NCBI GenBank assembly: GCA_033717875.1
Contig: JADDKJ010000045.1
Location: 1-25,053, forward strand
Origin: SBBG01 sp033717875
Lineage (GTDB): Bacteria > Pseudomonadota > Gammaproteobacteria > Ga0077554 > Ga007554
Length of the DNA: 25,053 nucleotides
Reading direction: 5' to 3'
In this document: positions 1-7,325 of the stretch, piece after piece
Layout: every line of letters starts with the position of its first letter
Numbering within the stretch: the first letter of the stretch is position 1
Program-made: the position numbers and the translations under genes
The notes under the pieces: model-generated
The model's database searches: none
What the model saw: only the letters and a program-made list of their open reading frames with translations
What the model was told of the DNA's origin: nothing

Positions 1-99
1 GATGCCCGTCTCCCGCGACAGCTCCGCCACCGACCGGCTCTCCGGCGGCATCATCCTCCTCAATACAGACTGCTTCAGATCTTCCGAATACCTCGACAT
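1..99 (-). CDS. IS3-family-type transposase OrfA, N-terminal part (runs off the left edge)
   Basis: Reading leftwards from an ATG at 99, the frame is open to the window edge. It encodes a 33-residue start beginning MSRYSEDLKQSVLRRMMPPE and continuing SRSVAELSRETGI. This is the usual N-terminus of an IS3/IS911-type OrfA: a short basic helix followed by a helix-turn-helix that binds the element ends. The element tip should lie a few tens of bases upstream of the gene, about 100-155. A TGTCACTGTT stretch (minus strand, about 143-152) is a possible tip, but the other end is outside the window so the inverted repeat cannot be checked. The insertion sits about 145 bp upstream of mgtE and may have separated it from older upstream DNA. 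Family assignment is from the N-terminal pattern only. Confidence 0.72.
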   Translation of the reverse strand, partial: MSRYSEDLKQSVLRRMMPPESRSVAELSRETGI

Positions 100-296
100 C
101 TCTCGTCACTTTCCGCCCCACCGCCTTGGGGTTACAGAAAACAGTGACAACTATTCTGACGCGGGGGGGTAGATTTATGTCGCTATGTATAAAACCGCCC
201 CATTCCACTATTCCCTCCTTCCCAATCCCCCCGGCTTCTCATACACTTTGGCGGGACAAAAGATGAATCCCCCGAAGGTCTGACCGAGGACGCCCG

Positions 297-1670
297 ATGG
301 CCGAAGCCAACCAGCAAGAAACACCCCAAGGGCGCCTCAAGATCCTCACTGCGGCGCTCGCCGCCGCGCTGCAAAGCGGCGGGATGCTGGCGCACGCCCG
401 CAACATGCTCAACAGTCTGCATCCGGCCGAGATCGCGCACTTGCTGGAGTCGATGCCGCCGCAAGAACGGCTGCTGGCATGGGAGCTGGTCGACCCGGAA
501 CTCGATGGTGAAGTGCTGTCCCACCTCAGCGACGAAGTTCGCCCCGCGCTGTTGCGGCTGATGGACACCCATGAACTGATCGCCGCCACCGAGGGCCTCG
601 CCACCGACGACATGGCGGATATCCTCCAGGACCTGCCGCAGGTGGTGATCCAGACCGTACTGCAATCGATGAATGTGCAGGACCGCCAACGGGTCGAATC
701 CGTGCTGTCTTATCCCGAGGATACCGCGGGCGGCCTGATGAACACCGACACCCTCACGGTGCGGCCCGATGTCACGCTGGATGTCGTGCTGCGCTATCTG
801 CGCCTGCGCGGCGAGATTCCCGAGACCACCGACAGCCTGATCGTGGTCACCCGCGCCGATCAATATATCGGCCTGCTGTCGCTCGCCGACCTGCTGACGC
901 GCGACCCGGAGCTGACCGTGGGCGAGGTCATGGAACGGGAAGTCGAGGGCATCCCCGCCACGATGGCTGCCATCGAGGTGGCGAACCTGTTCGAGCAGCG
1001 CGACCTGATCTCCGCGCCGGTGATCGACGACGAGGGGAAATTGCTCGGCCGCATCACCATCGACGACGTGGTGGACGTGATCCGCGACGAAGCCGAGCAC
1101 TCGGTGATGAGCATGGCGGGCTTGCGCGAAGAGGAAGACATTTTCGCCCCGGTGGTGGCCAGCGCGCAGCGCCGCGCGGTGTGGCTGGGCATCAACCTGG
1201 TGACGGCGTTTCTCGCCTCGTGGGTGATCGGCCTGTTCGAGGCCACCATCGAAAAGATCGTGGCATTGGCGGTGTTGATGCCCATCGTCGCCAGCATGGG
1301 CGGCATCGCCGGCACGCAGACCGCGACATTGGTGATCCGCGGCATGGCGCTGGGGCGCGTCGGCGCGGCCAACGCCCGCCGCGTGGTGATGAAAGAACTG
1401 GCGGTAGGCGCGCTCAACAGCATGCTGTGGGCGGTGGTCGTCGCGGTGGTGGCCCTCGTCTGGTATCAGGATTGGCGCATCGGCGCCATCATCGCCGCCG
1501 CCATGGTCATCAACCTCCTCACCGCCGCCCTCACCGGCACCACCCTGCCGCTGCTGCTGCGCAAGATGGGTGCCGACCCCGCCCTGGCCGGGTCGGTGAT
1601 ATTGACCACCTTCACCGACGTGGTGGGATTCCTGGCCTTTCTGGGATTGGCGACGGTGTTTCTGATGTAA
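297..1670 (+). CDS. mgtE: Magnesium channel/transporter MgtE
   Basis: The 457-residue product has the full MgtE layout. An N-terminal helical MgtE_N domain (roughly residues 30-135, with the motifs HPAEIAHLLE and LLESMPPQER) is followed by a tandem CBS pair (about 140-260, with EDTAGGLMNTD at the entrance and APVIDDEGKLLGRITIDD in CBS2). A C-terminal membrane domain of about five helices (residues ~285-457) contains the conserved stretch PIVASMGGIAGTQTATLVIR. The family forms a Mg2+-selective dimeric pore in the inner membrane, gated by Mg2+ binding to the cytosolic domains. The ATG at 297 is preceded by GAGGA at 286-290, a well-placed ribosome binding site. It stands alone, convergent with ridA. 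Length is normal and no damage is visible. Confidence 0.95.
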   Translation: MAEANQQETPQGRLKILTAALAAALQSGGMLAHARNMLNSLHPAEIAHLLESMPPQERLLAWELVDPELDGEVLSHLSDEVRPALLRLMDTHELIAATEGLATDDMADILQDLPQVVIQTVLQSMNVQDRQRVESVLSYPEDTAGGLMNTDTLTVRPDVTLDVVLRYLRLRGEIPETTDSLIVVTRADQYIGLLSLADLLTRDPELTVGEVMEREVEGIPATMAAIEVANLFEQRDLISAPVIDDEGKLLGRITIDDVVDVIRDEAEHSVMSMAGLREEEDIFAPVVASAQRRAVWLGINLVTAFLASWVIGLFEATIEKIVALAVLMPIVASMGGIAGTQTATLVIRGMALGRVGAANARRVVMKELAVGALNSMLWAVVVAVVALVWYQDWRIGAIIAAAMVINLLTAALTGTTLPLLLRKMGADPALAGSVILTTFTDVVGFLAFLGLATVFLM

Positions 1671-1696
1671 GGAAGCGCTGATAAATCAGCGCTTCC
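1671..1696. terminator. Perfect hairpin between convergent mgtE and ridA
   Basis: Immediately after the mgtE stop, GGAAGCGCTGAT (1671-1682) pairs perfectly with ATCAGCGCTTCC (1685-1696) around a two-base AA centre. The ridA stop lies only a few bases further on. Neither side has a strong U-tract, so this is a candidate bidirectional terminator or 3'-end stabilising hairpin rather than a textbook rho-independent terminator. Confidence 0.6.
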
Positions 1697-1699
1697 TCC

Positions 1700-2083
1700 T
1701 TAACCGACCACCATAATCCCATCCATCTCCACCGCCGCGCCCTTCGGCAGGGCGGCCACGCCGATCGCGGCGCGGGCCGGATAAGGCTCATGGAAATAGC
1801 TCGCCATGACATGGTTCACCAGCGGGAAGTGGCTAAGGTCGGTGAGAAACACATTCAGCTTCACGATATCGGCAAGGCTGCCGCCCGCCGCTTCGGCGAC
1901 GGCCTGGAGGTTGTCGAACACGCGCCGGATCTGCGCCTCCATATCGCCCTGCACCAGATCCATCGTCTCCGGGATCAGCGGGATCTGCCCCGACAAGTAA
2001 ACGGTATCGCCTGCCTTGACGGCCTGGGAATAGGTGCCGATGGCCTTGGGCGCCTTGTCGGTATGGATGATTTCGCGGGTCAT
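1700..2083 (-). CDS. ridA: RidA family enamine/imine deaminase
   Basis: The product is 127 residues, the normal length of the RidA/YjgF/YER057c/UK114 family. These cytosolic homotrimers hydrolyse reactive 2-aminoacrylate and related enamines released by PLP enzymes. The signature C-terminal region is intact: PYPARAAIGVAALPKGAAVE contains Arg104, which holds the substrate carboxylate, and Glu119, with the early Tyr18 in GTYSQAV. It is read in the same direction as spoT upstream, an arrangement common in proteobacteria, but here about 260 bp separate the two because a palindromic element and a hairpin repeat lie between them. The start is the ATG at 2083; no strong Shine-Dalgarno is visible. 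Confidence 0.93.
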   Translation of the reverse strand: MTREIIHTDKAPKAIGTYSQAVKAGDTVYLSGQIPLIPETMDLVQGDMEAQIRRVFDNLQAVAEAAGGSLADIVKLNVFLTDLSHFPLVNHVMASYFHEPYPARAAIGVAALPKGAAVEMDGIMVVG

Positions 2084-2138
2084 TGTGATTGATATCCAAA
2101 AAATAGAGGGCCAAGAAAATAAAAATCCAGAGATCCTT

Positions 2139-2163
2139 CTCCCTCTCCCAGTGGGAGAGGGAG
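2139..2163. repeat. CT-rich hairpin repeat upstream of ridA
   Basis: CTCCCTCTCCC (2139-2149) pairs perfectly with GGGAGAGGGAG (2153-2163) around a three-base AGT loop. Short CCCTCTCCC/GGGAGAGGG palindromes are a very common intergenic repeat class in many bacteria. It lies between spoT and ridA, about 15 bp from the larger palindromic element, and could attenuate ridA transcription. Confidence 0.65.
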
Positions 2164-2177
2164 GAAAATACTGGCTG

Positions 2178-2347
2178 CTAGGAGCCTGTCTGACTTAGGA
2201 TGAATCGGCTGCAAAAGCGGGAGAGCGGTCCATATCTGCGCAATTTTTCGTCAAATAGTATCGACTATTCTCCTTCAAAATTGCGCAGATATGTCCTCGC
2301 TCTCCCGCTTTTTCGCTACGATCCCCCTAAGTCAGACAGGCTCCTAG
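2178..2347. mobile_element. MITE-like palindromic element (162 bp) inserted at the spoT stop codon
   Basis: The element proper is 2182-2343. Its ends GAGCCTGTCTGACTTAGG and CCTAAGTCAGACAGGCTC are perfect inverted repeats. The homology continues inward almost to the centre (left arm GGGAGAGCGG...CATATCTGCGCAATTTT against its reverse complement on the right), so the whole element could fold into one long hairpin with ATAGT/ACTAT at its tip near 2255-2268. It is flanked by CTAG on both sides (2178-2181 and 2344-2347), consistent with a 4-bp YTAR-type target duplication as made by IS5-group transposases; because CTAG is itself palindromic, a 2-bp TA duplication is equally possible. There is no coding capacity of its own. 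The right-hand CTAG contains the spoT stop codon. Confidence 0.82.
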
Positions 2348-4599
2348 CTTTTAACACGATTTATCCGCGCCACCAGATCGATCGAGCGTACGCGCCGCAT
2401 GATCTTTGCCAGGTGGACACGGTTCTGCACCTCGATGACGAAGGTCAGTGTGCTGTACTTGCCATCGCGTTCTTCGATGCCGACATTGTCGATGTTGGCG
2501 CCCATCTCCGCGATAGCGGCGGCGACGGTGGCCAGTGCGCCGCGCTGGTTGATGATATCGACGCGGACTTCGACGGGAAATTCATTGCTGATGCCGGGCG
2601 CCCACTGCACGTCGATCCACTTTTCCGGGCGGCTGCGGTATTCGGCGACATTCTTGCAAGACTCGGTATGGATGACGATGCCGCGCCCGGAGGTGACAAA
2701 ACCGAGGATCGGATCACCGGGAATGGGACGGCAGCATTTGGCGAAGGTCACCACCATGCCTTCGGTGCCCTTGATCAGCAACGGCGGCGACGCCGCGCGC
2801 TGTTCGCCGCCCTTGAGCCATCCCGGAACATAACGCGTCAGAACATTCTTGAGCGCTTCGGCGCGGCTGCGCTCGCCCACCTCATCCTGCACCGGCGCCA
2901 GGCGGCGCGCCACCAGCGGAGCCATGCGGTTGCCCAGGCCGATGTCCTCGTAGAGGTTTTCGATGCTCTTGAGCTTGAACTCTTCCAGCAGCGCCGCGAA
3001 GCGCTCCTGCGGCACTTTCGCCAGCGACAGGGCATGGACGCTCAGCGCCTTGTCCAGCATGCGCCGCCCCAGCGCGATGGCCTCTTCGGTCTTAAGATTC
3101 TTCAGGTAATTGCGGATATTGGCGCGCGCCTTGCCCGTCACCACGAAATTGAGCCAGGCCGGGTTGGGGCGGGCGCCGGCGGCGGTGACGATTTCCACCG
3201 TCTGGCCGTTGGCGAGCGGCGTGCTGAGCGGCACGAGCTGCCGGTCGATCTTGGCCGCGACGCATGTGTTGCCGACATCGGTATGCACGGCATAGGCGAA
3301 ATCCACAGTGGTGGATCCGCGCAACAGCCGCATGATCTTGCCCTTGGGAGTGAAAACATAAACCTCGTCGGGAAACAGGTCGATCTTGACGTTTTCGATG
3401 AACTCCAGCGAGTTGCCGGCGTTCTTCTGCATTTCCAGCAATTCGCGCAGCCATTCCCGGGCGCGCGCCTGTGCGCCGCTGCCCGGCTTCTCGCCGGTCT
3501 TGTACACCCAGTGCGCGGCGATGCCGGCCTCGGCGACCTTGTCCATGTCCTCGGTGCGGATCTGGATCTCGATCGGCACGCCATAGGGACCGAACAGCAC
3601 GGTATGCAGGCCCTGATAGCCGTTCGATTTTGGGATGGCGATATAATCCTTGAACTTGCCCGGCACCGGTTTGTAAAGGCTGTGCGCGACACCCAGCACA
3701 CGGTAACAGGTATCCGCCTTGTCGACGATGATGCGAAAAGCATAGACATCGAACACCTCCAAAAACGACAGGTGCTTGTTGAGCATTTTCTGATAAATGC
3801 TGTAGAGATGCTTTTCGCGCCCCGCCACGCGCCCGGGCAAACCCTCCTGCTGCAAACGTTCCTCGATCGCGGCGCCGATTTTGTTGAGCACCTCCTTACG
3901 GTTGCCACGCGCCTTGCGCACCGCTTCGGAGAGGATGCGATAGCGCATCGGATAGAGCGCGGCGAATCCCAGATCCTCCAGCTCCAGACGCAGAACATGA
4001 AGCCCCAGACGATTGGCGATGGGCACATAGACATCGAGCGTCTCGCGCGCGATGCGGCGGCGTTTCTCCGGGGCCATGACGCCCAGGGTTCGCATATTGT
4101 GCAGCCGGTCGGCCAGCTTGACCAGGATGACACGGATGTCGCGCACCATGGCAAGCAGCATCTTGCGGAAATTTTCGGCCTCGGCTTCGGCCTTGCTGCG
4201 GAACTTGATCTGGGTGAGCTTGCTGACGCCATCGACCAGATCGGCAACCTCCTCGCCGAAATCCCTGGCGAGCTGCTCCTTGGTGATGCCGGTGTCTTCG
4301 ATCACATCATGCAGCATCGCCGCCATGATGCTCTGGTGATCGAGGTGCATGTCAGCGAGGATTTTCGCCACCGCCAGGGGGTGGGAGATATAGGGCTCGC
4401 CGGACAGACGCTGTTGGCCGCTGTGGGCGGCCTCTGCGAACGAATAGGCCTGGCGTATCTGCCCGATCTGCTCCTGGTCGAGATAAGCCTCGAGCAAGGC
4501 GCACAATTCATCGAGCGGAACTATCACGCCGCCACTCTCCGGGACGGAGAGCACGGCGCTGGAGGAAGAAGAAGGCGAATCAGAAGCGATAAGCGGCAC
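2344..4599 (-). CDS. spoT: Bifunctional (p)ppGpp synthetase/hydrolase SpoT
   Basis: The 751-residue product is a full-length RelA/SpoT homologue. It has an N-terminal HD hydrolase domain with intact metal residues (His73, and His97-Asp98 followed by the ED pair in LHDVIEDTG), then the nucleotidyltransferase synthetase domain with IPKSNGYQGLHT. A TGS domain begins at DLFPDEVYVFTPKG and a C-terminal ACT domain begins at FPVEVRVDIINQRGALATVA. The synthetase motif preceding IPKSNGYQ is KFKD, i.e. the basic RxKD type of bifunctional enzymes rather than the acidic ExDD of RelA, with Lys in place of Arg. It controls the stringent-response alarmone. The start is a GTG at 4599, 25 bp after the rpoZ stop, so the two are co-transcribed. 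The stop codon TAG lies within the target duplication of the adjoining palindromic element. Confidence 0.95.
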   Translation of the reverse strand: MPLIASDSPSSSSSAVLSVPESGGVIVPLDELCALLEAYLDQEQIGQIRQAYSFAEAAHSGQQRLSGEPYISHPLAVAKILADMHLDHQSIMAAMLHDVIEDTGITKEQLARDFGEEVADLVDGVSKLTQIKFRSKAEAEAENFRKMLLAMVRDIRVILVKLADRLHNMRTLGVMAPEKRRRIARETLDVYVPIANRLGLHVLRLELEDLGFAALYPMRYRILSEAVRKARGNRKEVLNKIGAAIEERLQQEGLPGRVAGREKHLYSIYQKMLNKHLSFLEVFDVYAFRIIVDKADTCYRVLGVAHSLYKPVPGKFKDYIAIPKSNGYQGLHTVLFGPYGVPIEIQIRTEDMDKVAEAGIAAHWVYKTGEKPGSGAQARAREWLRELLEMQKNAGNSLEFIENVKIDLFPDEVYVFTPKGKIMRLLRGSTTVDFAYAVHTDVGNTCVAAKIDRQLVPLSTPLANGQTVEIVTAAGARPNPAWLNFVVTGKARANIRNYLKNLKTEEAIALGRRMLDKALSVHALSLAKVPQERFAALLEEFKLKSIENLYEDIGLGNRMAPLVARRLAPVQDEVGERSRAEALKNVLTRYVPGWLKGGEQRAASPPLLIKGTEGMVVTFAKCCRPIPGDPILGFVTSGRGIVIHTESCKNVAEYRSRPEKWIDVQWAPGISNEFPVEVRVDIINQRGALATVAAAIAEMGANIDNVGIEERDGKYSTLTFVIEVQNRVHLAKIMRRVRSIDLVARINRVKS

Positions 4600-4624
4600 C
4601 GTATCTCAGGCGTACCGGGGTTCC

Positions 4625-4900
4625 CTACAGGGCCGGCCCCGCCACCTCCTCCTGCAACTCTTCTTCGGTGACGCGCGATTCCCCGGCATGTTCCGCGGCC
4701 GTCACTTCATCGAGAATGGTGCGGGTCACCTTGCCGCTGGCGATCTCGCGCAACGCCACCACCGTCGGCTTGTCGTTTTCCCAGGCCACCATCGACTGAG
4801 AACCCGCCGCCAGCTGCCGCGCCCGCTTGGCCGCCACCAGCACCAACTGGAAACGGTTATCGACATTATCAAGACAATCTTCTACGGTTACACGTGCCAT
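4625..4900 (-). CDS. rpoZ: RNA polymerase omega subunit
   Basis: From the ATG at 4900 the product is 91 residues, exactly the usual length of RpoZ. It starts MARVTVEDCLDNVDNRFQLV and contains the core motif AAKRARQLA. Omega aids assembly and stability of the beta-prime subunit. The frame is open further upstream to 4969, but that extension reads into the palindromic element at 4946-5027 and is not part of the family. A GAGG ribosome binding site just upstream of 4900 and homology both favour the shorter start. It lies downstream of gmk and directly upstream of spoT, the standard order. Confidence 0.95.
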   Translation of the reverse strand: MARVTVEDCLDNVDNRFQLVLVAAKRARQLAAGSQSMVAWENDKPTVVALREIASGKVTRTILDEVTAAEHAGESRVTEEELQEEVAGPAL

Positions 4901-4941
4901 AAGGGACTCCTCGGTAGCGATAGGGCTAAATGAATTCGAGC

Positions 4942-5031
4942 TGAAGGGCGCCTCTAAAAATTCGATCAAGACGTGAGCGCATTTCCAACGCCGCCATCGC
5001 GGCTTCAGCGGATTTTTAGAGGTGCCCTGAA
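4942..5031. mobile_element. Short MITE-like palindromic element (82 bp) between gmk and rpoZ
   Basis: The element is 4946-5027. Its ends GGGCGCCTCTAAAAATTCG and CGGATTTTTAGAGGTGCCC are inverted repeats with two mismatches over 19 bp. TGAA flanks both sides (4942-4945 and 5028-5031), consistent with a 4-bp target duplication. A small inner hairpin GCCGC/GCGGC sits near 4991-5002. The terminal sequence is different from those of the elements at 2182 and 10167, so this is another family. It roughly doubles the gmk-rpoZ gap and accounts for the spurious upstream extension of the rpoZ frame. Confidence 0.75.
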
Positions 5032-5063
5032 GATTATACTATGAAACCGTCACAAAGTACGGC

Positions 5064-5684
5064 TCACGCCAGCAACTCGGCCAGCAAGGTCCGCAACCGC
5101 GCCAACTGATTTTGCCTGCCCAGCCGCCGTGCGCGGACGATGGCCTTCAGGTCATCCAGAGCGGTGCTGAAGTCGTCATTCACCACCAGATAATCGAATT
5201 CGGCATGATGGCTCATCTCGATGACCGCCTCGTGGGTGCGGCGCGCGATGACATCGTCGCTGTCCTGGCCGCGATTGCGCAGACGCTGCTCGAGGATGGC
5301 GCGCGACGGCGGCAGGATGAAGACGCTCACGCACTCGGGAATTTTCAGCCGCACCTGCCGCGCTCCCTGCCAGTCGATTTCCAGGATCACATCCGCGCCT
5401 TCGCGCACCTTGTCCAGCGCACCGCGCAGCGAAGTGCCGTAGAAATTGCCGAACACCGTGGCGTATTCGATAAACTCGCCCGCCTCGATCATCGCCTGAA
5501 AGGCCGCCTGATCGACGAAATGGTAATGCACGCCGTTTTGCTCACCGGGACGCATCGGCCGGGTGGTATGCGACACCGACACTTGCAGGCCGGGCGAGGT
5601 ATCGACCAAGGCTTTGACCAGACTGGTCTTGCCCGCACCGGAGGGGGCGGAGATGATGTAGAGCGTGCCGGGCACCACTGTCAC
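5064..5684 (-). CDS. gmk: Guanylate kinase
   Basis: The 206-residue product phosphorylates GMP to GDP. The P-loop SAPSGAGKTS is at about residues 12-21. The GMP-binding motifs follow: SHTTRPMRPGEQNGVHYHFV, then FIEYATVFGNFYGTS, then ILEIDWQGARQV, with the lid containing RLRNRGQDSDD. The annotated start is a GTG at 5684, which overlaps the stop of the upstream antitoxin gene (GTGA). A second GTG a few codons on (5675) would give the more usual short lead before GTLYIISAPSG. Either way the essential gmk now lies directly behind a toxin-antitoxin pair and is likely expressed at least partly from its promoter. Confidence 0.95.
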   Translation of the reverse strand: MTVVPGTLYIISAPSGAGKTSLVKALVDTSPGLQVSVSHTTRPMRPGEQNGVHYHFVDQAAFQAMIEAGEFIEYATVFGNFYGTSLRGALDKVREGADVILEIDWQGARQVRLKIPECVSVFILPPSRAILEQRLRNRGQDSDDVIARRTHEAVIEMSHHAEFDYLVVNDDFSTALDDLKAIVRARRLGRQNQLARLRTLLAELLA

Positions 5685-6016
5685 AATCCACCCTTGAGCG
5701 CCACGCGAACCTTGCTCAGCATCTTGACCGTTACCCTGTTCTGGCGTTCAAGCTTGCTGATATAGGCTTGCGTCACACCCATACGCCGAGCCAGCTCTTC
5801 CTGGGACAACCGCGCCTTGATGCGGGCCAGTGCCACGGGATTATCCACATATTCATCGACGCGAAAAACCCGGTAATCTTCCTCAGGCGAGGACTTGGTC
5901 AACGCATCATCGATCTTGCTCTTTAGCGCGCGATAAACGCGATAGGGAAGCAGCACGTATTCCGGCTTGCCGTCCAGGGACTGTATGACTTGCATCTTCT
6001 TTGCTGCCGCGGTCAT
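5681..6016 (-). CDS. XRE-type helix-turn-helix antitoxin
   Basis: The 111-residue protein has an N-terminal segment (MQVIQSLDGKPEYVLLPYR) typical of antitoxins that partner RelE/ParE toxins. A C-terminal XRE helix-turn-helix spans about residues 65-108, with RLSQEELARRMGVTQAYISK as its recognition unit. It should bind the operator of its own operon and neutralise the neighbouring toxin. Its ATG overlaps the toxin stop (ATGA) and its stop overlaps the gmk GTG, so all three are tightly coupled. It is intact, whereas the toxin is frameshifted. Family placement is firm; the exact antitoxin type (HigA- or RelB-like) is not resolved. Confidence 0.85.
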   Translation of the reverse strand: MTAAAKKMQVIQSLDGKPEYVLLPYRVYRALKSKIDDALTKSSPEEDYRVFRVDEYVDNPVALARIKARLSQEELARRMGVTQAYISKLERQNRVTVKMLSKVRVALKGGL

Positions 6017-6272
6017 TTATAAACATCTCCACGAGGCTTGATTTTCTCGATAGCGATCACCCTGACGTCATCCTGCCGGTCAAATATGACGCGCCAGTCT
6101 CCTACACGCATGCGGAAACGATCTTCGCCCCTGAGCGATTTGATATCCAGAGCCGGTCGTCCGGGTTATCGCCCAGCATCTGTATCTTCTCGACGATGCG
6201 ATGACGCATGGGACGATCCATACGCCGCAACGCCTTGTCTGCATCCTTATGGATCAACAGCGTGTACGGCAT
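6013..6272 (-). pseudogene. RelE/ParE-family toxin, frameshifted
   Basis: No single frame covers this gene, but two frames join into a standard RelE-type toxin. The first half reads MPYTLLIHKDADKALRRMDR and runs on to EKIQMLGDNPDD. The second half, in another frame, reads ALDIKSLRGEDRFRMRVGDW, then RVIFDRQDDVRVIAIEKI, then KPRGDVYK and a stop that overlaps the antitoxin start. The total span of 260 nt is one base short of 87 codons, so a single missing base at about 6148-6160 explains it. RelE-type toxins cleave mRNA at the ribosome; the arginines of the RFRMRVGDWRV core lie after the break, so as read the toxin is truncated to about 40 meaningful residues and should be inactive. A sequencing error cannot be excluded. 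Confidence 0.8.
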
Positions 6273-6303
6273 GGTTATATTATCGGGTTATATTTGGTTA
6301 TAT
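6273..6303. promoter_or_regulatory. Three GGTTATAT repeats upstream of the toxin-antitoxin pair
   Basis: GGTTATAT occurs at 6273, 6286 and 6296, directly upstream of the toxin start at 6272. On the coding strand these read ATATAACC and include TATAAC/TATAAT-like hexamers. Clustered short repeats at this position fit an autoregulatory operator overlapping the promoter of the toxin-antitoxin operon. This is inferred from position and repetition only. Confidence 0.4.
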
Positions 6304-6321
6304 TCAAGATCGGGCGGATTC

Positions 6322-7188
6322 TTACTCAATATTCTGCACCTGCTCGCGCATCTGCTCGATCAGCACTTTCATATCCATCGAGGCGCGGGTGGTTTCAACG
6401 TCGGCGGATTTCGCGCCCAGGGTGCTGGCTTCGCGGTTCAGCTCCTGCATCAGGAAATCGAGCCGCCGGCCCGCCGGTCCGCCCTGGAGCAGGGTCCGCC
6501 GCACTTCGTCGAGATGGCTGGCCAGGCGCTCCATTTCCTCGTCCACATCCATCTTTTGCGCCAGTATCACCATTTCCTGCTCGAGGCGGACGGGGTCGAG
6601 TTCCGCCTTGAGTTCGGCGAAACGCGCTATCAACCGCTCACGCAGACGTTGCGAAATCTCGGGCAAACGGCCGCGCACGCGCTGCACCAGCGCCGCCATG
6701 GCGTCGCAGCGCTGCGCGATGATCCGCGCCAGCTTCTCGCCCTCGCGGGCGCGCGCCGCCGCCAGCTCTTCCACGGTTTTTTCGAGCAGGGCCAGCGCCG
6801 CCGCTTGCACGGGCTCGAGATCGGCCTCCTCCGCCTCCAGCACACCCGGCCAGCGCAGGATGTCGAACGCATTGAGGGGCGCCGGGTTGAGCAGCATGTT
6901 GTCCACCGCGCGGCTCATGCCGATCAGGCGTTCGACCAGCGCCCGGTTCAGCACCAGTCCAGCGGCCTCCTGGGGCGCGGTCTGGAACCGCAAATGCCCA
7001 TCCACCTTGCCGCGCTGAAGGCGGGCGGCGATGCGCTCGCGGGCGAGTGATTCCAGCCCACGCAGATTTTCCGGCAAACGCAGCGAAACTTCGAGAAAAC
7101 GGTGATTGACCGAGCGCAGCTCCCAGACCAGCGCGCCCTCCGCGGTTTCGCTATCCCGCCGCGCGAAGGCGGTCATGCTGTGTATCAT
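6322..7188 (-). CDS. yicC: YicC family endoribonuclease
   Basis: The 288-residue product matches the YicC/YloC family in length and motifs: MIHSMTAFARRDSETAEG at the N-terminus, WELRSVNHRFLEVSLRLPE, and near the C-terminus GGPAGRRLDFLMQELNREA followed by TLGAKSADVE. Family members are oligomeric RNases involved in small-RNA and stress metabolism. yicC next to gmk is a widespread proteobacterial arrangement; here the pair is separated by a toxin-antitoxin insertion of about 0.6 kb. It is divergent from pelA. Confidence 0.93.
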   Translation of the reverse strand: MIHSMTAFARRDSETAEGALVWELRSVNHRFLEVSLRLPENLRGLESLARERIAARLQRGKVDGHLRFQTAPQEAAGLVLNRALVERLIGMSRAVDNMLLNPAPLNAFDILRWPGVLEAEEADLEPVQAAALALLEKTVEELAAARAREGEKLARIIAQRCDAMAALVQRVRGRLPEISQRLRERLIARFAELKAELDPVRLEQEMVILAQKMDVDEEMERLASHLDEVRRTLLQGGPAGRRLDFLMQELNREASTLGAKSADVETTRASMDMKVLIEQMREQVQNIE

Positions 7189-7220
7189 TTTTCGGCGCCC
7201 TCCGTGACATAAAACCTTGT

Positions 7221-7239
7221 TTCACAATTCTTCACAATT
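7221..7239. promoter_or_regulatory. Tandem TTCACAATT repeats between yicC and pelA
   Basis: TTCACAATT occurs at 7221 and again at 7231, exactly 10 bp (one helical turn) apart, in the divergent region between yicC and pelA. This is the natural place for a regulator of pel transcription or of yicC. The reverse strand reads AATTGTGAA. No regulator can be assigned from sequence alone. Confidence 0.3.
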
Positions 7240-7325
7240 TGGCCACCCGAAAACGCTGGAAATCAAATAGAATCTGCCGCCCAAACAATATCAAGAAATC
7301 AAGCCGCCCTACCGACATAACAATA

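Noticed and set aside
2200..4671. 823-codon plus-strand open frame
   Set aside because: It lies antisense to the clearly coding spoT gene and crosses the palindromic element; its translation is His/Arg/Ala-rich without any recognisable domain, typical of a high-GC shadow frame.
4901..4969. N-terminal extension of the omega subunit frame
   Set aside because: The extension reads through the end of a palindromic element and would make RpoZ longer than the family; the ATG at 4900 gives the standard 91 residues with a ribosome binding site.
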